Positions 1-6,361 of a stretch of 6,636 nt of DNA are shown here, piece by piece. A program made the position numbers and the translations under genes. The stretch is from Burkholderiaceae bacterium (lineage in GTDB: Bacteria; Pseudomonadota; Gammaproteobacteria; Burkholderiales; Burkholderiaceae_C). How positions within the stretch are numbered: position 1 is the first letter of the stretch; every line of letters starts with the position of its first letter. The stretch covers positions 1-6,636 of the forward strand of contig JALRBF010000110.1 in assembly GCA_023262365.1 (NCBI GenBank). The letters are read 5' to 3'. Under the pieces are notes generated by a model, which searched no databases, had not been told where the DNA came from, and was given only the letters and a program-made list of their open reading frames with translations.

Positions 1-587
1 CGCAGACCATGAGGGCCTATGGCGCGGAGTTGATCCTCACACCCAAGAGTGGCGGCATGGAGTACGCGCGTGACTTGGCGGACCAAATGGTGGCGCAGGG
101 CAAAGGGGTGATGCTTGACCAGTTTGCCAATGGCGACAACCCCCGCATCCACCGCGAAACCACCGGGCCCGAAATTTGGCAAGACACGGCCGGTCGGGTG
201 ACGCACTTCGTCAGCGCGATGGGCACGACGGGCACGATCACCGGGGTCTCGCAATACCTCAAGTCCCAAAACGCTGGCGTGCGCATCGTCGGGGCGCAGC
301 CCGAGGAGGGCTCGCGCATTCCGGGTATTCGCAAATGGCCCGAGGCGTATTTGCCCGCCATTTACGATGCCTCGGCGGTGGACACGTTGCGCTACGTCAG
401 TCAGGCCAAGGCCGAGGCCATGGCGCGCGAGTTGGCCAAGCAAGAGGGGGTGTTTGCTGGCATTTCGGCCGCCGGCGCAGCCGCCGTGGCGCTGCAGTTG
501 GCGCACGAGCTGCACAACGCCACCATTGTGTTTATTGTGTGCGACCGGGGTGACCGCTACCTCTCAACCGGTGTGTTTCCGGCGTGA
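1..587 (+). CDS. cysM: Cysteine synthase B (O-acetylserine sulfhydrylase B), C-terminal part, cut by the left edge
   Basis: This is a PLP-dependent fold-type II enzyme that makes cysteine from O-acetylserine and sulfide; CysM can also use thiosulfate. It is cytoplasmic and acts in sulfur assimilation. About 195 codons are visible, in frame from base 3. The N-terminal third with the Schiff-base lysine lies outside the window, so the Met at base 9 is internal, not the start. The phosphate-binding loop reads SAMGTTGTITG, with the GTTGT form typical of CysM rather than the GTGGT of CysK. QPEEGSRIPGIRKWP and CDRGDRYLSTGVF are further CysM hallmarks. The loop near the PLP pyridine nitrogen reads GISAAG where E. 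coli CysM has GVSSGG: the first Ser is kept and the second is Ala. I believe this also occurs in other betaproteobacterial CysM, so I do not call it a defect. The stop overlaps the next gene's GTG by four bases, which suggests coupled translation. Confidence 0.95.
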   Translation, partial: QTMRAYGAELILTPKSGGMEYARDLADQMVAQGKGVMLDQFANGDNPRIHRETTGPEIWQDTAGRVTHFVSAMGTTGTITGVSQYLKSQNAGVRIVGAQPEEGSRIPGIRKWPEAYLPAIYDASAVDTLRYVSQAKAEAMARELAKQEGVFAGISAAGAAAVALQLAHELHNATIVFIVCDRGDRYLSTGVFPA

Positions 588-1111
588 GCAAGGCCTGGCG
601 CTATTGCCCCGAATGCGCCGCGCCCCTCGCCGTGCGCGAAATAGACGACGACGGTGGCAGCCGCGCGCGCTTGGCTTGTGCGGCGTGCAGCTTTGTGCAC
701 TGGAACAACCCCACCCCGGTGCTGGCTGCCATTGTGGAGTACCAAGGCAAGGTGCTGCTGGCGCGTAATGCCGCCTGGCAAGAGCGGGTGTTTGCCTTAA
801 TTACCGGGTTTATGGAAGCGGGCGAGACCCCCGAGGAAGGGGTGATGCGCGAAATTACCGAAGAAACTGGCTTGCGCACCACGTCGCTTGAATTGGTGGC
901 GGTGCACGACTTTCAGCGCATGAACCAAGTCATCATCAGTTACCACGCGGTGGCCGAGGGCGAGGTGCGGCTTAGCCCCGAGTTGGCCGAGTACCAGCTG
1001 TTTGACCTGCACGAGGTGAAGTGCTGGCCCGCGGGCACGGGTTGGGCGTTGGCCAAATGGCTCAGAGCGCGCGGTGTGGAGCCGCAGTGGCGCGAACTGC
1101 GTAAGGCGTAA
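584..1111 (+). CDS. Zinc-ribbon Nudix hydrolase
   Basis: This is a 175-residue Nudix pyrophosphohydrolase of unknown substrate, expected to split a nucleoside diphosphate linked to another moiety (X), with Mg or Mn. The N-terminus has two Cys pairs, C8-x2-C11 and C32-x2-C35, forming a likely zinc ribbon. The Nudix box is complete at residues 75-97 (G75, E81, R89-E90, E93-E94, G96) in the GX5EX7REUXEEXGU pattern. The ribbon-plus-Nudix layout resembles NudC, but the SQPWPFPxS motif that marks NADH pyrophosphatases is absent; the region after the box reads VAVHDFQRMNQVIISYHAV. I therefore give no gene symbol. The GTG start at 584 overlaps the cysM stop as GTGA. No clear Shine-Dalgarno is visible, and no other start lies before the first Cys pair, so reinitiation from cysM is likely. 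Family confidence is high; substrate is unknown. Confidence 0.92.
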   Translation: MSKAWRYCPECAAPLAVREIDDDGGSRARLACAACSFVHWNNPTPVLAAIVEYQGKVLLARNAAWQERVFALITGFMEAGETPEEGVMREITEETGLRTTSLELVAVHDFQRMNQVIISYHAVAEGEVRLSPELAEYQLFDLHEVKCWPAGTGWALAKWLRARGVEPQWRELRKA

Positions 1112-1127
1112 GCCCAGCGTTGCGCCC

Positions 1128-1133
1128 TACAAT
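1128..1133 (+). promoter_or_regulatory. Possible -10 element (TACAAT) upstream of tusA
   Basis: TACAAT differs from the sigma-70 consensus TATAAT at one base and sits in the 60-base gap between the Nudix stop and tusA, 38 bases before the tusA ATG. No TTGACA-like -35 is visible at 16-18 bases upstream (for example GGCGTA at 1105-1110), so this is a one-element prediction. If it is real, tusA has its own transcript with a leader of roughly 30 bases. Confidence 0.4.
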
Positions 1134-1171
1134 GCTGACCCTGTTCCCAAACCAATCAGGCATGCATACCG

Positions 1172-1405
1172 ATGGACATGGCAACCGACAAAGAGGTGGA
1201 CGCGCGTGGGCTGAACTGCCCGCTGCCGATTCTTAAAGCCAAAAAGGCACTGGCCGATATGCAAAGCGGCCAGTTGTTGCAGGTACTTAGCACCGACCAG
1301 GGTTCGGTGCGCGATTTTGCCGCGTTTGCCAAACAAACCGGCAACGAGCTGGTGCACTCAGACACCGCCGGTGACGCGTTTCGGTTTGTGTTGAAGCGGC
1401 GCTAA
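1172..1405 (+). CDS. tusA: TusA-family sulfur carrier protein
   Basis: This is a 77-residue cytoplasmic sulfur carrier of the TusA/SirA/YedF fold. Family members receive sulfur as a persulfide on a conserved Cys, typically from a cysteine desulfurase such as IscS, and pass it on, for example for 2-thiouridine in tRNA. The defining CPxP motif is present as C16-P-L-P19 in the context DARGLNCPLPILKAKKAL, and the length fits the family (about 75-85 residues). ATG at 1172 is the chosen start; a second in-frame ATG at 1178 is possible, and the Shine-Dalgarno is weak (CAGG at 1157-1160). The neighbouring cysM fits a sulfur context. Whether this is the orthologue of E. coli TusA or a paralogue such as YedF cannot be settled from sequence alone. 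It faces valS head-on, with 12 bases between the stop codons. Confidence 0.87.
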   Translation: MDMATDKEVDARGLNCPLPILKAKKALADMQSGQLLQVLSTDQGSVRDFAAFAKQTGNELVHSDTAGDAFRFVLKRR

Positions 1406-1417
1406 GGGCCGCCGCGC

Positions 1418-4375
1418 TCAACCCAGTCGCGCCAGCTGCGCCTGCAGCTTGTCCAAGCTGGCCTCAAAGCCCGCCACGCGCTCGCGCTCTTGCGCCACCA
1501 CGGCCGCTGGGGCCTTGGCCACAAACGAGGCGTTTTGTAGTTTGCCCTGCGCTTTGGCCAGCTCGGCTTGCACCCGCGCAATTTCTTTGCCCAGCCGCGC
1601 TTGCTCGGCCGCAAGGTCAATGGCAATGGGTAGGCATAACCGGTCGTTGCCCACAACAGCCACTGGCGCATTGCCGCTGGCTTGGTTCCAAGTGGCTTCG
1701 TCGGCCAGTGGCGTCATGTCGGTCAGCCGAGCCAAGGCGCACAGCGTGGCGCGGTGACGGGTGGCAAAGTCATCTTCGGCCAGCACGGTGAGGGTAAGTT
1801 TTTCGGCCGGTGAGACGCCCATTTCGCCACGCAAGCCACGACACGCTTCAACCCAAGCCTTGAGCCGGGCGATTTCGGCGTCGGCGTGGGCGTCAATTTT
1901 GTTTGGTTGCGCCACGGGGTAGGCGGCCACGGCCACCGAGGGTCCGGCGCGCCCGGCCACGGGGGCCACCTTTTGCCACAGCGCTTCGGTAATAAAAGGC
2001 ATGATGGGATGCGCCAGGCGCAACACCGTCTCGAGGGTGCGAATTAGGGTGCGCCGCGTGGCGCGCTGTGTGGCCGCCGCGTCGCTGGCGGTGGACTGCA
2101 ATTGCACCTTGGCGATTTCTAGGTACCAGTCGCAAAACTCGTCCCACACAAAGCGGTAAATCGCTTGCGCCACCACGTCTAGGCGGTACTCGGCAAAGCC
2201 GCGCGCCACCTCGGCCTCGGTGCGTTGCAGGCACGAGCTAATCCAGCGGTCTGCGGCGCTGAAGTGCATGTAGCCGTGGGCCTTGCCGCCAGGCGCGCAG
2301 TCGGCCTTGGTGTGCGGCATCAGGCCACAGTCGTGGCCTTCGCACTGCATAAGCACAAAGCGCGTGGCGTTCCACAGTTTGTTGCAAAAGTTACGGTAGC
2401 CCTCGCAGCGCTTGGTGTCAAAGTTGATGTTGCGCCCCAGCGTGGCCAAGGCGGCAAAGGTCAGGCGCAGGGCGTCGGCGCCAAAAGCCGGAATGCCGTC
2501 GGGAAATTCTTTTTCGGTTTGCTGGCGCACCTGGGCGGCGGTTTCGGGGCGACGCAGCCCGGTGGTGCGCTTGGTTAGTAACTCGGGCAGGGCAATGCCG
2601 TCAATCAGGTCAACCGGGTCAAGCACGTTGCCTTCGGATTTGCTCATTTTGCGCCCCTGGGCGTCGCGCACCAGGCCGTGAATGTATACGTGGCGAAACG
2701 GCACCTGCCCGGTGAAGTGGGTGGTCATCATGATCATGCGCGCCACCCAAAAAAAGATGATGTCGTAACCGGTGATGAGCACGCTGCTGGGCAGGTACAG
2801 GTGGTAGTCGCTCAGCGGTTGGGCCGACTCGGCTGCCTCAGGCCAGCCCATGGTGCTAAAGGGCACCAAAGCCGACGAATACCAGGTGTCGAGTACGTCG
2901 GGGTCGCGGCGCAGCGTTTTGCCCGGGGCCTGGGCCTGGGCCTCGGCTTGGGTACGCGCCACAATCACCTGCCCTTGCTCGTCGTACCACGCCGGAATTT
3001 GGTGCCCCCACCACAGTTGGCGCGAAATGCACCAGTCTTGAATGTTGTCCATCCACTGGTGGTAGGTGTTGACCCAGTTTTCAGGAAAAAACTTCACCGC
3101 GCCGCTGTCAACGGCGTGCCGGGCTTTTTGCGCCATGCTTTGGCCGCTGGGGTCGTGCGGGCTAACTTGGGTGGTGGCCACAAACCACTGGTCGGTGAGC
3201 ATGGGTTCAACCACTTGGCCGGTGCGGGTGCACATGGGCAGCATGAGTTGGTGCGGCTTAACCTCCACCAGCAGGCCTTGGGCTTGCAGGTCGCGCAGCA
3301 CCACCTTGCGCGCCTCAAAGCGGTCCAGTCCACGGTAAGCGGCCGGGGCGGTGTCGGCCACGGTGGCGTCTAGCGCAAAAATGTTGATGAGGGGCAGGTG
3401 GTGGCGCTGGGCGCAGGCGTAGTCGTTAAAGTCGTGCGCACCGGTAATTTTGACCACGCCCGAGCCAAACGCGGGGTCAACAAAGTCATCGGCAATGATG
3501 GGAATGCTGCGCTCGCACAGCGGCAGCACCACGTGTTTGCCAACCAGGTGTTGGTAGCGTGCGTCGCTGGGGTGCACGGCCACGGCGCTGTCACCCAGCA
3601 TGGTCTCGGGGCGGGTGGTGGCCACCACCAGGCCTTGCAGCGTTTGGCCGTCAACGGTTTGCGGCCCGTCAACAAAGGGGTACAGCATGTAGTGCAGCGC
3701 GCCTTGGGCCTCGGTGCTTTCTACCTCAAGGTCAGAGACCGCGCTTTGCAGCACCGGGTCCCAATTCACCAGCCGCTTGCCGCGGTAAATCAGGCCTTGC
3801 TCGTACAGCCGCACAAAGGTCTCGGTCACGATGCGCGAGAGCCGCTCGTCCATGGTGAAGTACTCGCGGCTCCAGTCCACGCTGGCGCCCAAGCGGCGCA
3901 TTTGTTGGGTGATGGTGTTGCCGCTGTGCTCTTTCCACTCCCACACGCGAGCCACAAAGTTTTTGCGCGCTTGCTCGGGCGTGGGGCCCATGGTTTCGCG
4001 GCTTTTGCCCTCGGCTTGTAACTGCCGCTCCACCACAATTTGCGTGGCAATACCGGCGTGGTCGGTGCCGGGCACCCACGCGGTGTTGTAGCCCAACATG
4101 CGGTGGTAGCGCGTCAGGCTGTCCATGATGGTTTGGTTAAACGCGTGCCCCATGTGCAGTGTGCCGGTAACGTTGGGCGGCGGCAACTGAATGGCAAAGT
4201 TGTGCCCGGCGGCGGCGGCCTCGGCACTGGGTTGGCCTTGGCCCAGGGCGCCGGCACGGTGTAGGCCAAGCGCCTCCCAGTGCGCCTGCCCATGGGCTTC
4301 AATGGCAGCGGGTTCGAATGATTTGGACAGTTCAGCCAAGCCTGGCTGGGGAGCAGGGGGTGGGGTTTGCGGCAT
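1418..4375 (-). CDS. valS: Valyl-tRNA synthetase
   Basis: This 985-residue class Ia aminoacyl-tRNA synthetase charges tRNA-Val with valine and clears mischarged threonine; it is cytoplasmic and essential. The gene looks intact. The Rossmann catalytic core carries the HIGH box as HMGH (residues 74-77, after PPPNVTGTL) and the KMSKS loop at 576-580. The CP1 editing domain is recognisable by [18 protein letters not shown] (252-269) and GAHDFNDY (312-319). A helical anticodon-binding domain follows (about 705-860). The last 70 residues are Lys/Glu/Ala/Gln-rich and should form the C-terminal coiled-coil arm that contacts tRNA. The Pro- and Ala/Gly-rich stretches before the HIGH box (about residues 2-11 and 41-58) are low-complexity. 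The ATG at 4375 lies 10 bases after the DUF2783 stop; no strong Shine-Dalgarno is visible. No T-box or leader attenuator is seen. Confidence 0.98.
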   Translation of the reverse strand: MPQTPPPAPQPGLAELSKSFEPAAIEAHGQAHWEALGLHRAGALGQGQPSAEAAAAGHNFAIQLPPPNVTGTLHMGHAFNQTIMDSLTRYHRMLGYNTAWVPGTDHAGIATQIVVERQLQAEGKSRETMGPTPEQARKNFVARVWEWKEHSGNTITQQMRRLGASVDWSREYFTMDERLSRIVTETFVRLYEQGLIYRGKRLVNWDPVLQSAVSDLEVESTEAQGALHYMLYPFVDGPQTVDGQTLQGLVVATTRPETMLGDSAVAVHPSDARYQHLVGKHVVLPLCERSIPIIADDFVDPAFGSGVVKITGAHDFNDYACAQRHHLPLINIFALDATVADTAPAAYRGLDRFEARKVVLRDLQAQGLLVEVKPHQLMLPMCTRTGQVVEPMLTDQWFVATTQVSPHDPSGQSMAQKARHAVDSGAVKFFPENWVNTYHQWMDNIQDWCISRQLWWGHQIPAWYDEQGQVIVARTQAEAQAQAPGKTLRRDPDVLDTWYSSALVPFSTMGWPEAAESAQPLSDYHLYLPSSVLITGYDIIFFWVARMIMMTTHFTGQVPFRHVYIHGLVRDAQGRKMSKSEGNVLDPVDLIDGIALPELLTKRTTGLRRPETAAQVRQQTEKEFPDGIPAFGADALRLTFAALATLGRNINFDTKRCEGYRNFCNKLWNATRFVLMQCEGHDCGLMPHTKADCAPGGKAHGYMHFSAADRWISSCLQRTEAEVARGFAEYRLDVVAQAIYRFVWDEFCDWYLEIAKVQLQSTASDAAATQRATRRTLIRTLETVLRLAHPIMPFITEALWQKVAPVAGRAGPSVAVAAYPVAQPNKIDAHADAEIARLKAWVEACRGLRGEMGVSPAEKLTLTVLAEDDFATRHRATLCALARLTDMTPLADEATWNQASGNAPVAVVGNDRLCLPIAIDLAAEQARLGKEIARVQAELAKAQGKLQNASFVAKAPAAVVAQERERVAGFEASLDKLQAQLARLG
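2926..2943. repeat. Three perfect tandem copies of GGGCCT inside valS
   Basis: GGGCCT occurs three times in a row, followed by a degenerate continuation (CTCGGCTTGGG). Read on the coding (minus) strand it encodes an Ala-Gln alternation at about ValRS residues 478-484 (AEAQAQA), in a linker-like segment before the [11 protein letters not shown] motif. It is in frame and looks like a slippage-prone low-complexity tract with no evident function. Confidence 0.6.
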
Positions 4376-4382
4376 GGCGCCG

Positions 4383-4388
4383 ATTTTA
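4383..4388 (-). promoter_or_regulatory. Possible -10 element (TAAAAT) for valS, overlapping the upstream stop codon
   Basis: On the minus strand the junction reads GGC-TAA-AAT-CGGCGCC-ATG. TAAAAT is one base from TATAAT, includes the TAA stop of the DUF2783 gene, and ends seven bases before the valS ATG. No good -35 is visible at 16-18 bases (for example CTCAAG). If used, transcription would start at or next to the ATG, giving a nearly leaderless valS mRNA. The placement is suggestive but not proof. Confidence 0.35.
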
Positions 4389-4631
4389 GCCAGCGTCCGT
4401 GGGGGCTTGAGGCGCTGGCAGGTCAGGCGTGTCGCGGGCGATGCGCAAGCAGGCGTTTAGGGTCTCGGTGTGGCCAATGCGGTTGGCCAGCACCAAAATC
4501 AGGCGTGCGTTGAGCAGCGCACTTTGTTCGGCGTCCAGCCCTTGGTGGGTGTTCAGCAAGGCCTCATAAAAGCCGTCCGCGTCTTGTAGCTGCAAGGGCT
4601 CGGGGGATTGAGTTGACATGGCGTGACTCAT
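4386..4631 (-). CDS. DUF2783 family small protein
   Basis: This is an 81-residue soluble protein with no signal peptide, membrane segment or Cys motif. Its core (about residues 15-67) has the wording I associate with DUF2783: [17 protein letters not shown], then [17 protein letters not shown] and a final helix LNACLRIAR. It is predicted mostly helical. Function is unknown; from memory, such genes often sit directly beside FAD-dependent aromatic hydroxylases, as here, so an accessory or regulatory role for the flavoprotein is a reasonable inference. The ATG at 4631 overlaps the flavoprotein TGA as ATGA, which favours this start by coupling. A second in-frame ATG at 4619 (MSTQSPEP) is also possible because residues 1-4 are not conserved-looking. 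The C-terminal tail (about 68-81) is Pro/Ala-rich. The TAA stop lies 10 bases before valS. Confidence 0.85.
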   Translation of the reverse strand: MSHAMSTQSPEPLQLQDADGFYEALLNTHQGLDAEQSALLNARLILVLANRIGHTETLNACLRIARDTPDLPAPQAPTDAG

Positions 4632-6361
4632 GGCGTGGTGGACAACGCGTGGCCGTTGGTGCGGGCCAGCGCTTGGGCAAGGGCTTGGGTGTTGCCGTGG
4701 CCGGTAGCGGCCAGGTAGGCGTCTGGCCGCAGTACGGCCCAGTCGGCTTGCATGGCATGGCAGGCTTGGCGCAGACGCTGGCGCGCATCAAGCACCAGTT
4801 CGCGGCACGTCTGGTTGCCGCCCGGCAGGTTGGGCAGCACCTGCACGGCGTAGGCGCCATGGGCTTGCGCACATGCGCGCAGCGTGGCCGCACGCGGCCC
4901 ACTTAATGGGCCAAACCACAACACCACGGGGTGGTGACCTGCCCATTGCAGCAGTTGGTTTAGGCTGTCCGTTTGGCCATTGGCCCAGCGCAGCGGCACG
5001 TTTTGCACCGTGGTGCCGGCGTGCGGGTTGAGCGGGTCGCACAGTGGTGAGGCGGTGTAGGGGTTGGCCTCTGCCATGCGCCCGGTGTTAACCAGCGCGC
5101 GGCCCAAGGGGTGTTGCTTGGCCAAGCTGACAACGGCTTGGCGGAACAACCACTCGGCCGGGTCGTGTGGGCGCAAAAAGCGCGTGGTGCGTGCGGTCAC
5201 GCGCACGTTGGTGCGCGCGGCCTCGTGGCGCTCGTGGTGGTAGGTGTGCAGCAGACGGCGCGGGGCGCCGCTGTGCACCACGGCGGCAATTTTCCACGCC
5301 AGGTTATCGGCGTCTCCCACGCCGGTGTTGCCGCCGCGCGCGCCAAATGGGCTGACCAGTTTGGCCGTGTCGCCGGCAAAGAACACGCTGCCCACGCGCA
5401 TGTGCTCCACGCACAGGCTGCGGTAGCTGTAGGGGCCTACCCACACGGTTTCGTATTGCACGTCGGGGCCAAACTGGCGCACCAGCCGCTCGTGCAGCAC
5501 GTCTTGGCGCGAGACGTATTCGGGGTCGGCATCGGGGGCCATTTGGTAGTCAATGCGCCACACGTCGTCTGCCATCAGGTGTTGCCACACCGCCCGGTCG
5601 TCGTTAAACGGCGCTTCAAGCCAGGTGTGGCGCTCGGTGGGTGGGCGGTGGGTAAAGCGCACATCGGCAATGCACCAACGGTCTTCGCGCTTGACTTGGG
5701 TTACCGGCACCTCGCACCATTGATGAAACGGGGTGTGTGAGCCCGTGGCGTCTACCACCACGTCAGCGTGCAGGGTGTAGCTGCCTTCGGGTGTTTGCAC
5801 TTCAAGCTCAGCCCCTTTGGCGGTGTTGCGCCGCAGCGCGCTCACGCGTGAGCGCCAGCGCAGGTCAACACCTTGGAGTTCGCCTAGCCGCTCGACCAAA
5901 AACCCCTCAATATAAAACTGTTGGATGTTGATGAAAGCCGGTTGTTGCGACAGACGAAAGTCGTTGCGGGTTTTCAGGTCAAAGGCGTAGACCTCATCGT
6001 GCCCAGCAAAGGTGCGGCCAACGTGCCATTCCACGCCTCGGGCCTTGATGCGGTCAAAAATGCCGATGCGGTCAAAGATTTCAAGCGATTTGTTGGTGTA
6101 ACAAATGCCGCGCGACGAGGCACCTTTGACGCCTACGGTGTCGTCCTCATCAAGCACCACGGTGGGTACACCCAGTTGGGCCAGACGGCAAGCCAGTGTG
6201 AGGCCAGTGAGCCCGGCGCCCACCACCACCACCGGGTAGCGTCCGGGACGCCCGCCGGGGGCGAGCTCGGGCGGGGTGACAAAGGCGTAGCGCGGCAGGG
6301 TGTAGCCGCTGCCTTGGGCAAATTCGTAGCCGTTGGTGTATTGCGGGTCACGGTAGGTCAC
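4628..6361 (-). CDS. FAD-dependent aromatic hydroxylase-like protein (PheA/TfdB/MhpA-type flavoprotein)
   Basis: This 577-residue flavoprotein belongs to the group A monooxygenase superfamily, which typically uses NAD(P)H and O2 to hydroxylate phenolic rings; its substrate is unknown. The FAD Rossmann motif is GAGLTG at 48-53, with the ribose-binding acid D71. SSRGI at 82-86 and the flavin-contacting region from AGD (329-331) through SPFGARGGNTG to DADNLAWKI (350-358) are well preserved. The tail (about 450-577) looks like the thioredoxin-like C-terminal domain of this group, ending with VLRPDAYLAATG (543-554). Two sites are unusual: the DG fingerprint reads VVVDATGSHTP (201-211), and Lys334 replaces the usual His after GD. 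The N-terminal 40 residues precede the fold and resemble those of DUF2783-linked relatives. The GTG start at 6361 overlaps the VOC stop as GTGA and has an AGGGGG Shine-Dalgarno 10 bases upstream. An oxidoreductase other than a hydroxylase is possible. Confidence 0.9.
   Translation of the reverse strand: MTYRDPQYTNGYEFAQGSGYTLPRYAFVTPPELAPGGRPGRYPVVVVGAGLTGLTLACRLAQLGVPTVVLDEDDTVGVKGASSRGICYTNKSLEIFDRIGIFDRIKARGVEWHVGRTFAGHDEVYAFDLKTRNDFRLSQQPAFINIQQFYIEGFLVERLGELQGVDLRWRSRVSALRRNTAKGAELEVQTPEGSYTLHADVVVDATGSHTPFHQWCEVPVTQVKREDRWCIADVRFTHRPPTERHTWLEAPFNDDRAVWQHLMADDVWRIDYQMAPDADPEYVSRQDVLHERLVRQFGPDVQYETVWVGPYSYRSLCVEHMRVGSVFFAGDTAKLVSPFGARGGNTGVGDADNLAWKIAAVVHSGAPRRLLHTYHHERHEAARTNVRVTARTTRFLRPHDPAEWLFRQAVVSLAKQHPLGRALVNTGRMAEANPYTASPLCDPLNPHAGTTVQNVPLRWANGQTDSLNQLLQWAGHHPVVLWFGPLSGPRAATLRACAQAHGAYAVQVLPNLPGGNQTCRELVLDARQRLRQACHAMQADWAVLRPDAYLAATGHGNTQALAQALARTNGHALSTTP

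Noticed and set aside
469..486. Loss of the second Ser in the CysM GISSG-type loop as a sign of an inactive enzyme
   Set aside because: The rest of the protein is well conserved, and I believe ISAAG-type loops occur in other betaproteobacterial CysM; there is no other sign of decay.
367..768. Plus-strand open frame overlapping the cysM end and the Nudix start
   Set aside because: It runs in another frame across two well-supported genes, and its Arg/Pro/Cys-rich composition is typical of a frame shadow.
1162..1171. ATG at 1162 as the tusA start
   Set aside because: It is in a different frame from the CPxP-containing reading frame that starts at 1172.
1396..1412. Hairpin GCGGC-N7-GCCGC as a bidirectional terminator for tusA and valS
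   Set aside because: The stem is only five pairs, partly inside the tusA coding end, and there is no T-run after it on either strand.
2678..4021. Two long open frames on the plus strand opposite valS (2678-3373 and 3398-4021, over 200 codons each)
   Set aside because: They are antisense to an intact, essential valS. Their translations are rich in His, Val, Gly, Ala and Arg without recognisable domains, which is typical of the complement of high-GC coding DNA.
4376..4400. T-box or other RNA leader controlling valS
   Set aside because: Only 10 bases separate valS from the upstream stop codon, leaving no room for a leader unless it lies within the upstream coding sequence, and no such structure was seen.
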